Source: Saccoglossus kowalevskii (lineage: Eukaryota > Hemichordata > Enteropneusta > Harrimaniidae). Taken from it: a stretch of 36,555 bases of DNA. The stretch covers positions 798,305-834,859 of the forward strand of contig NW_003142304.1 in assembly GCF_000003605.2 (NCBI RefSeq), given 5' to 3'. Shown here piece after piece: positions 1-9,100 of this stretch. Under the pieces are notes generated by a model. That model saw only the letters and a list, made by a program, of their open reading frames with translations, was not told the DNA's origin and searched no databases. The first letter of the stretch is position 1; every line of letters begins with the position of its first letter. The position numbers were made by a program, and so were the translations under genes.

Positions 1-410
1 ATGCGTGTACGTGTACTGTAGACAATTTCCATGACGCTGCATTGCATGCGTAGAGTCGACGTCACGATTTGTGCGTATCAATTTTTCTCCGCTATTTTCA
101 ACAAATAATGCACTTTGTTCTCCTGGGAAAACATCGTCAATCTTATTTTAATTACCCGAACTTTGTCTTGACAGCGCAAATTATACCCAAATAAGCGTCT
201 TTGGTTGATTTCTGGCACCCAAAATTGATTCTCGTCTCAGTCCTAATTACGCGTTTAGGAATGACCTGGTGATCCAAAATTGACCTCGCATGAAAATACT
301 GCCGCCTACGGCGGGTCCCGGGATCATTGCGTCAAGTACAATAACGCGGTAAAACTCCACTACTCTAATGACTAGATACTTAAACTCCAATACCATTCAA
401 CGAGATCTCC
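1..410 (-). other. Probable 5' transcribed region of a gene running off the left edge
   Basis: The TATA box and heat-shock elements at 440-629 point leftward on the minus strand, so this stretch would be 5' untranslated leader or first intron of the gene they control. I see no long open frame here. The only late ATG of note, on the minus strand near position 30, opens a short frame that runs off the edge and shows no recognisable motif. The identity of the gene is therefore unknown. Confidence 0.4.
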
Positions 411-640
411 GATCTGAAATCAGTGCTGAACAACTCCCCTATATATACCCCCACTGTCTATAAATAGACCATTACATCAGCATACATAATGAGTCTGGAA
501 TTTACTACAAATTTCTAGAATGTTCCATTACCTTCTATTGTCTCCTACAGTGTTCTATTACCTATTCAACCAGTTTCTAAAAGAAATCTAGAATATTCCA
601 CCCAGACACAGTACGGTTCTAGAACATTCTCAGTGACACG
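410..640 (-). promoter_or_regulatory. Heat-shock-type promoter (three HSEs plus TATA box)
   Basis: Three heat-shock elements sit close together. HSE1 at 513-525 (TTCTAGAATGTTC) and HSE3 at 617-629 (TTCTAGAACATTC) are perfect alternating TTC/GAA triplets with 2-bp spacing; HSE2 at 586-598 has two perfect units and one with a single mismatch. A TATA box lies on the minus strand at 440-447 (TATATATA inside a G-rich context), about 70 bp from the nearest HSE, and an initiator-like TTCAGCACTG follows some 20-25 bp beyond it. HSEs upstream of a strong TATA box are characteristic of HSF1-driven genes such as hsp70 or small heat-shock protein genes. The direction is inferred from element order. The coding part is outside the window. 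Confidence 0.6.
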
Positions 641-779
641 GAAGTGGTAAATAAGTCGTATGCGACAAAATGCTTGACTATATTAGTGAAGGTTTTTAAT
701 TCGTGAATAGTATTTCAAAAGATTATTTTAGTTTAGATGTAAATTTATAATGGTAGTTTTCATACCTCAGTTCTATATG

Positions 780-1310
780 CTAAATTTGCAGTGACTTTGT
801 TCAGACCCAGTAAATGCTCGTAACATTTAAAGCGAAATATTTCAGTTGGTGTTTACTAGTATCCCATTTAACATTAGTGAGAAATTCAGTGCCCCAATTA
901 TCTCAACTGTATACTAGGAGGGGTTTTATGTAGGCCTTGGAGAGATGTATATATGCTTTACTGTTAGTTTCTTATCGTGTCGATTGTTTTAGTTTATAAA
1001 GGGCACGAACAGCTTTTATTGTCCAGTTGTTTCTTGTATCAGTAAAGTGACCATTTGAGTAAATCATTACACCAAAGTGACAATATGAATCAACACTTGT
1101 AATATTTGGTTGATGAGAATCTTTCTGTTGTTTTCATTGTTCTCCTTCTAAAGATAGCAATTTTAGTTTTTGTCATATTTACTTGTAGCTTCCATTTTTG
1201 ACAGTAATTTTGAAGGTTGTTTAATGCATTATGCATACCTGAGTTTGTTGTAGAGATTGACCCAAGATCATCTGCATATAGGAGTGAATTTATTTAATTG
1301 CTATTTAACT
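780..1310 (-). pseudogene. LINE reverse transcriptase relic (YADD region)
   Basis: On the minus strand, 1284-1261 reads LLYADDLG, which contains the YADD active-site motif of non-LTR reverse transcriptases. It is followed without interruption by a segment containing ALNNLQNYCQKWKLQVN and then KTK, the conserved block just after YADD in many LINEs (L..YC..W.L.vN..KTK). Further down, around 1040-960, an interrupted frame resembles the C-terminal thumb region (KAVRALYKL). Stops and frameshifts break the copy and neither end of the element is visible. This is an old, 5'-truncated insertion; the clade cannot be given from this piece. Confidence 0.7.
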
Positions 1311-3367
1311 GAACTTGAACTAGAATTATAGTTAGTTTTGAAGCCAACGTATAATTACTGTTTCGGGGGATTTATTGGGAACATAATTTCAAATTATCAA
1401 TTCAAACCATGACCGTTTCACAATCCATGAAAAATCGCCGCAGGATACGATATATTTATGTGCCTGGAGAATTTAATGTGTCAAATATGTTGGGCTTTAT
1501 ATCTCACACGCGTATTAGTTGACACCCGAAACTACCAGAATTATTCAAATTAATATAGTTCTTAATAATAATTCAAGAAATATTGTGTAAAACCATCAGC
1601 ATCGTAAGATGTTTTGTGATGTTTTGTTTTGTGCAATGATGTCAAAGTTCAGTCTGATGCATGGACCAATCAGATTGCAGAGAATGTTATTATACAGTAA
1701 GCAAATAAAGAAACTTCTACACTGCTGTGTTACACTGAGTTGCCATGATGCTGTATGGGATAGATATATATCGTCATCTAACTGTAAAGGCGTCGTTGAT
1801 TGGCTCCTGGACTGGATGATGATTTCAGTTTCAAAAACACTGGGAAAGTGGGCTATAGTCTTCAAGAAATAAGGCGTTTGTGTGCAAGGGACTTTTCTAT
1901 ACATTCTATTCAAACGTTTTCGTGAATTTGTGTGGTAACACAAATTCTAGTATATTAACCACATATTAACAATATTTTCATTTATAAAATTGTCATGCCA
2001 ACAGCAGCCAATCGTCGACGGCCTTACAGTTAGATGGCAATTTCGGTTTCAAATACCCCGGGAAAGTGTTCTATGTTCATTGTGTAATTATGTGTTTGTA
2101 TTCAAGGGTAACTTTCCACACGAAACGATGAAATTGGTCGAATTTTGTTAACGTTTGGCTCAATAGTAACGAATCTATTTTGTGCTGTTTTGTAGGAATT
2201 TGAAAAACTCGTTTCACAACTATCTATTTATTTAGTTTTATGTCGCATTTAAGATGGATGCTCCCATATATAGTAAATATCGCATTTATTTTATTATCAC
2301 TTGTGCTCCAGCTGACTGTGCACTATGCGATGTTCAAAAAAATAAATAAATAAATAAGGACAGGTCATTTTGGGTAGGGTGGGAAAGTTAAATGTCGTTT
2401 TGTGCTGCCCTTTTTGCCCTGATTTCAATCACTGTTAGTAACAATATATTTGTATTCCGTTTTCTGCAAGGAGAGATATTGTTATTTCAAAAGCTATAAG
2501 AAAAATGTCTATCGTCTAATAAAATAAAATGGTTTCCAGAGGATCATAAATATTTTGTGTTGACCACTTACCTACAAATAGTTAAGAACACAAAAATACT
2601 CGACGAAATTTTTCGTTAAAATTTATAGGCTGATTGAAACCATTTGATTTCAGGGCGTCCCAAAATAGTCGTAAAATGACGGACAACCGAGTGCGAATAT
2701 ATGTATTTAACACTAAGCTAAAAGGAATATCGCATAAGGACTAATTACGTGTCTATTTAAGGTAGCGAGAAGGGAAATTTTCACTTCTTTTCTTGATTTT
2801 TCAAATATTGATAAAACGGTTACTTTAGACCTTGATACATCATCCCAGCTTTTCAAGAGATCAAAATCGCGAAATAAGCTCGAATTAGTGTTTTAAAACG
2901 CATTATTGTCAGCATTAATGTCAGTCGAGACTTCGCCGGAGAAACATAGTCATATGTTTGCGCAAATTTCTTTTAAATCGTTTTATTTTTCAAGTCAATA
3001 TTCTATTTTACTAATACCATTTTTTCTAATGCAATGGCGAGGAAAAGAAAAAAAAACGTTGACAGACGTGGCAGTTTGAACGGTTACACAATTTTTTGGA
3101 GTTTAAAGTAATGAACGTAGTCATAACAAATTATACTGGCTAATGACGAAGAACGAACGTAACATCCATATAGCAGTGTCAAAAACAGTGAGCGTTTCAA
3201 TTGAAAAACTGCAATCTTCATACTGATTTTGCACAACGAACTTGGTAATCGCTTTGTTATCTACTGTAAGTTCTACAGGTTATGTCATGATTTATTTCTA
3301 CCGATACGACTTATGCTTGAGTTCTTGTAGATATGTGGTTTATATCATTTAACACATTTCCATAATC
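1311..3367. other. Noncoding stretch with one inverted repeat
   Basis: I recognise no protein-coding segment here; the short open frames on both strands around 1600-1940 show no motif. The stretch contains an imperfect inverted repeat (1778-1805 / 2006-2033) and a short A/AAAT-rich run at 2337-2358. Base composition is AT-rich throughout. Confidence 0.5.
1778..2033. repeat. Imperfect inverted repeat with 28-bp arms
   Basis: Position 1778-1805 and the reverse complement of 2006-2033 match at about 24 of 28 positions. Both arms are followed on the plus strand by a related direct stretch (TTTCAGTTTCAAA... GGGAAAGTG versus TTTCGGTTTCAAA... GGGAAAGTG). It could be the remnant of a small foldback element or of a local inverted duplication. 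No function is implied. Confidence 0.45.
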
Positions 3368-3847
3368 TGTTACCATTTAGGCTCATGCGAGGTTCTAGAC
3401 GGAACTTGACTGAGTGATTTGGAACTAATTACGATATAACCGTTGCCATCCGGACTACTATTTCTGACAGTTGGTATCTGTAGTTTATTAATAAAGCGGG
3501 CGATTAATCAAAATATATCACGTGTCCAGTATTTCGTGTGATTGGCTGTATGATTGAAGGCTCCGCCTTATAGACTTTATACTCCACTGTAATTGGTTAA
3601 GGTTTTGAAAGTGAATAAAGGAGTTTGAGTTGGTCTTGGCGAGAACACCATGAGAGACGCAGTCTTGGGTCAGCCTTGAGATAGTCTTTGGAACTTTTCC
3701 CAAGGACGCTGTGTCTTATAGAGTACTCGACTGGCTGACTAAAAACAAGAGTTAAAACGTATTTCGTTGTGTGTGTCTATTTGACTGTTCCCATCCTGTT
3801 CCTCAAGCAGACGTGTATAGAGACAAGACGATAATGCCCCCATGACA
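3368..3847 (+). mobile_element. Solo-LTR-like repeat, copy A
   Basis: This segment is a diverged inverted copy of 27749-28305, with many colinear blocks of similarity: the 'tttctgacagtt' region, the ATTGGCTGT box, the CAAGAC-rich middle, 'ctgtgtcttatagagt', and the 'acgtgtatagagacaagacga' end. Similarity stops at TGTTA on one side and TGACA on the other, as expected for an LTR bounded by TG...CA. Inside are inverted CCAAT boxes (ATTGGCT, ATTGGTT), a TATA-like stretch and AATAAA near 3614, which are ordinary LTR promoter and polyadenylation signals. I found no convincing target-site duplication and no internal retroelement genes. No coding capacity is seen. Confidence 0.5.
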
Positions 3848-5558
3848 GTTATTCCAAAGCCGTAACTGATAGATATTTACCCAGCATTTTGTATTTTTTT
3901 CAACAGTAATTTGAAGAAATTAAAGAAGGGACTGTTTTCCTTTGAATCCTACTGCGTCTAGCTATACCAGTATTATTCGTGTCGCACTTTGACAAAGCAA
4001 TTTTTCGAACATCGGCCATTTTTTGACCATGAAAACCGTTTTATTAGATCTATTAGAGAAACTTGAGGATTAGCTTGTTTGTAAACTGTCAGCGTGTACA
4101 GTGAAACAGTAATGTTTGTCAGAGGATTATCCCTCGTTGTCGTTTGCATAACAATGGATGCCACGTCTTCCGAACGCTACTGTAGTATGGACTCAAAATG
4201 CCAGCAGATTTCTTCATTTTTCACACTCGAGCTTGAAATTATTCATTATCTCACAAGCTTTATGAGTTCTATGATATCAGTAGTTAATATGTTTTGCCAT
4301 TCTTAGTGTATATTTATAATAATGCAGCAAATCTGCAGTGTTTTATTATCTCAAACTGTTTTTCGCGTTCTTCGCGAGTTAAAGTTTTGGCTGAGTATGA
4401 ATCATTGGGCCGCCATCAAATTGAGTGCGTTCGGACTAGGACATTCAAACTCGCACTTATCGTTCAGATAATGACGGTGCGAAATATGTCTGGGTTTTTA
4501 AAGAAAATGCTTCGTCGCAGAATAATAGTCTGTGCCACGTATGAAATAATTAGGGGACAAAAAAAACAAATCTGCGTAGAAATCGGAATAATATGTCTTT
4601 TGATTATCGGAAACACATTTCAATGGATTTGATTACGGACAATGCCTTGCGCTAATTTTACCCGGAAATTCCGCATTGTACTCTCGCAATCGCGGACTTT
4701 GTCATTTTTACAAGGTTTGTCATATATGTGGTCACGTGGTATTTACGTAAACATTGACTCTCCAGTTTGTGCGAACTCGTCCCTCTATACTTAGGCTTTT
4801 GAATTATATACGCTAAATTACGGTTCTGAATGAGACAATAGACAGAGAATGCTTTAATGAAAAACGTCGCCAAACCTTTCTCGCTACCTTAATCTGATAT
4901 ATTCAATGACAGTTTCAGCCATATAATATACTATAATATTCGCTACAATTACGAAGTTCTCCGAGTATAAATAGGGCAGCCATGAATTTCAGTACTGGTT
5001 CGGACGCGGTTTGATGGTTACACGTGGTCGTGCACTTTTTAGTTATTCTTTGCATCAGTTTCAGGAAACTCTCGTGGTTTTGCCTTCTATGTATGTGAGA
5101 GTCAACTGCCTTTGTACGCTGGCGTCTATCAAACGCACCTACGGAAAAGGTTGTGAATTGGTCACCCACTTACAGCCACTTGCAGCCACTTTGACTGGTG
5201 TATGCCGGCTCCAAGATACCTAAGTCTACGCTAAAATGCTCCGCTTTCTACAGCCTGCTTCGGTTCCAATGTGATCAATGAACTGTTAGTAATTTACGAA
5301 TAGCAAATCTAAATTTCCTATTATTAATTTAAGTGATTAATTTTTGAAAGTATTATCATAATTGTTTGATGTCCTATTCTTTTTAACTTGTCAATAAATG
5401 GGGACTTTAAATTCTCGTATACACATAACTGTTGTTTGTCGATTGTTTCCATCACTCTGATTGGCTGGGGGATCACTTGCCTCTTCCCCACGTGACAATG
5501 TGTAATACCCGACACACATGTACAACGACACTACAGTCAGGCTTTTTCATTTTTATGA
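3848..5558. other. Noncoding stretch between LTR-like repeat and cysteine-module gene
   Basis: Several open frames of 60-110 codons occur on both strands (for example 4294-4632 plus, 4915-5169 minus), but they overlap each other, show no recognisable motif and lack convincing splice or promoter context. I treat them as chance frames. Nothing else is supported here. Confidence 0.45.
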
Positions 5559-5588
5559 TTTATTTCTAATTTAAGATCTAAATTTATT
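5559..5588 (-). terminator. Candidate poly(A) signals of the cysteine-module gene
   Basis: Two AATAAA hexamers on the minus strand (5588-5583 and 5564-5559) are the first I find downstream of the stop codon at 6033. They would give a 3' untranslated region of about 450-480 nt. No closer canonical signal was seen. This is a positional argument only. Confidence 0.35.
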
Positions 5589-6032
5589 CTTTACATGAGA
5601 CAAATTGTAAGTCTCGTTGGTTACTTATGGTGCCAGACAGTGATATCTGTGAAGGAGAAAACAGAATATTGAGTTACAATTATGTCATGAGAAGATATGA
5701 ATATATATTTGATAGTTACTAAACTTGGAAAGTATGTGGAATTGTTTGAAATACTACATAATTTGTTTTCAGAAACAATTATTTTATGTTATATGATTCA
5801 AGTAAATGTGTATATTTCCGGAATGGTAAAAAAAGTGGTAAAGAATGTGAACATACAATTTCATAAAAACAAATTTCGATGTGCAATATAATTAGATTGC
5901 GTCATGTATTATTACATAGTTCTTACTTTTGTGTCTATATTATCGGCCAACAAACTAGGTTGACCAGCAATTAAATCATATTATGATAAAACATATATTT
6001 ACCTAAATAGAAGCAAAAACCAAAACCAAACT

Positions 6033-6172
6033 TTACCATGGAACACAGCATATCCGTTCCCTTTTATCATAACAATCGTTCACACAACTTGGTTCATGTG
6101 ACTGGTATTCATTGTCATTGCAGTGTTTTTTACGGCATTGGCCATTACAATCATTTTTACACGCTTTCTCAT
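6033..6172 (-). CDS. Exon 9: terminal K module 5 with stop codon
   Basis: In phase 1 the exon reads DEKACKNDCNGQCRKKHCND, a loop, SCVNDC and RICCVPW, then TAA at 6035-6033. It has eight cysteines. It has no ATG in its own frame. Where other K exons have CCA-purine|GTAAG, this one has CCATGGTAAAG. One extra T turns the donor region into Trp plus stop, which makes this the natural last exon. Splicing at CCATG|GTAAAG is still possible but would be phase 2 and out of register with the other modules. Confidence 0.68.
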
Positions 6173-9100
6173 CTACATTAAACACAAAAAAATTAAAGAT
6201 GTTAAAATAATTTTGTTTTCACGGTGTTACAGTGTAATAAGAAATGTAGCATATAAAAGTGTGACATCTTACCTGTCACACAACATCTATAATCAGGTGG
6301 ACAAGATTCAACACACCCATCCACGGGTTGCGCATCTTGTTCACCACGTTTACAATGTTTACGACATGTTCCACCACAGTCTGCTTCGCAGTCATGTCCT
6401 GGGTCTTTGTCAGAAAATAAACATATATGTTTTGTAAAATCTAAATTCATATTCACAATGTAGAAGGAATTTAGAAAAGAATTATGTACTATTTTCTTGT
6501 TTTTTACTTCTCAATGTGAGACAAGGTAGATTTATGTTAATACTAAAAAATTTTAAAAGTAAAACTTTAAGTAAAGTGATTTTGGGAAGGAAATCAGAGA
6601 AATGTGATGTGTTATTTTTCAAATGAAAGTTGTATACTGCTCTAAACATGAATTTATTCAACAGAAATCCGAACACTATGTTTCATCATCTAATTATATA
6701 CAAACGAAATCCAAAATGCATACTCTTTCGATGCATAAAAACTTACTTGGCACACAGCATATCCGACCATTATTTTCATCACAATCTTCTATACAGCTCA
6801 GTTCTTGTGACACATATTCATCGTCATTGCAGTGATTTTTACGGCATTGTCCACCACACTCAATTTCACACTCATTAATGTCATCATCTTCACCAGTCAA
6901 TAAAGCAGATTTTATTAAAATGAAAAATGTTTACATCAGCATAATGTGATCAAATACAAAATGTACTTCAAAATAGAAAACAAACATATACACATTCTCA
7001 ATTTGTTTAGTACGAAATAATATTTTGTGACGCAACAGTTGTAGCCCGACCACAGTGATTGTAGACAAATAAAGAATGGTAATACCAAAAACAATGTAAC
7101 TCAAGTACATACATACATGAGTTGGGAGTAATACATCAGTTGTCCCATGGAAACCGGATACCGGAGCAAGTGAAGTGAACACGGGAACGACAGCTTTACA
7201 TTCCCGCCGAACAAACGCGGAATGTACTCTTTCGTCCCCCCCGCCCCACAATTGTTCAACCTGGAATCGAACCCACAATCTTATGATGCGAATAAGATTA
7301 CTGTTAAGGTAGAGATGCAGTGTAACTGACAGGTATTTTAATTAGTTAATTAGAGAACCAAGATGACCTTCCTGGTCCACAAAACTATATATTTTCGGAA
7401 AGCTTATTGTATGAATTTTAAAATTTTGTTAGTATTTGTTTCTATGAACACTGTAGTTTGAAATATGCACAAAAATTAGCTTCTAAACCATGCTTCTGTT
7501 TCCTGTCAACATTGGTATATGGGTACATCTGTTTACTAAGAAGAAAGTGCCGTCTTGAAAATTGTCTATCAGTTCTCAATTTTGCAGGGCCGCAGCTCAA
7601 ATTTCACTACTTCAAGTGTATGCATAAATTAACACCCAGGCTAGTTGTCTGTACGATTGTTGTAACACTATTCAACCAAAAACAATACCCCAACGGCGTT
7701 TTGAAGATAAACACATTGTCAATCATTTGAGAAAATTTCAAAACAAAAGGTCAAAGCGTCTAGGAGCTATTTTATTTTAAAGTTCTGGCATGTGCACTCA
7801 AAAGAAGCTGAGATAATTGCTAATTTGCATAACATAACAATTCACTCAGTGAGAAGCTTGCTTATGCCCATAATTAAAATGGCTGTAGTAGTTCCAAATT
7901 TAAATATATTATCGTTTTGTTAAAAGTTAAATATAGTGGATAATATGGAGATCCCGTCATTTCTTTTTTCACCATGTTTCTTTTTTATTATTTATGTACA
8001 GCCTTGCTAAATCTTGCTAAGCATTCAAAAGAAAGAATGTTTGTTTGTTATCTATATTTTAAAAACGTTTTTTGAGTATGTTCCACTATTCACAATTGTA
8101 CCAAATTTTAACAGTCTATAGCCAAGACTGTTTGAATAATAAAAAGCCAAAAAAAACATTTCACTCCCAAGTGCCCACGAACCTGCATCTCTACCTTAGG
8201 CAACACATCTGTTGTTTTTCTAATCATTATGAATGTGTTCCTCCCACGCAGCTAATCCAATTATTTTTCATTACAATTGTTTAGGCAATTTTGATTTGTT
8301 GACGCGCCCTGTTCACCACGTTTGCAATTGTTACGTTAGCAATGTTTCACCACGGTTTGTTTTGCAGTCATATCCTGGTTCTGTACATACTCACATAACA
8401 CACATCTAACGACATTAATAAAGACGAAATCAAAAATGCATGTTCGTTAGATTTGTGAAAACTAACCTGGCACACAGCATATCCGATCATTTTTATCTTT
8501 ACAATCTTTCTCGCAGATTGAATCCTCTGACTCCTTTTCATTTCTATTGCAGTGCTTTGCACGACATTGTCCATTACAATCACGTTGACACTCGTTATCA
8601 TCTAAATCATTCAAAAAAGAAAGCAGATCTTATTGAATCGAATTGTTATCACTAGTACAACGTAAGTGTTTAATGCGCAATGTACCTTATTTAGAAAAAA
8701 ATAAATTCTGATTGTAAAACAGACTATATATTCATTCTCAGATTTTTAAGTGTAAAATCATACCTGTCACACAACACCTGTATGTATCTGGGCAACTTGC
8801 AACACATTCTCCTTTGGGCTCCGCATCCTGTTCACCAAGTTTGCAATGTTTACGACATGTACCTCCACAGTCTACTTCGCAGTCATATTTTTGGACTTTG
8901 TCAGAAAAATTACATATACACAATTTTGTAAATCATAAATTCATACGCAGTTTAGGGAGGGTTAAAGAAAGGTTTTTATTTTTCTATGTCAAATCAAGAA
9001 TATGTTAATACTGAAATTTAATCCAAAATCAGAATTTTATGTTTCATCAATTACCGATTAGTAACGATAAATGCGGTAAGTTTACCTTTCACACAGCATA

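Noticed and set aside
1596-1943. Two overlapping opposite frames as small genes
   Set aside because: No signal peptide, motif or splice context; they overlap an inverted repeat.
6123-6437. Plus-strand frame of 104 codons at 6123-6437 and the similar ones near 6623-6878, 8440-8655 and 8814-9008
   Set aside because: They are antisense shadows of the minus-strand module exons; the minus-strand reading has conserved cysteine spacing and splice sites.
7263-7315. A tRNA gene on the minus strand (B box, anticodon-arm-like hairpin)
   Set aside because: Acceptor and T stems do not pair, and the similarity continues into a body shared with 9840-10125, so it is a SINE head.
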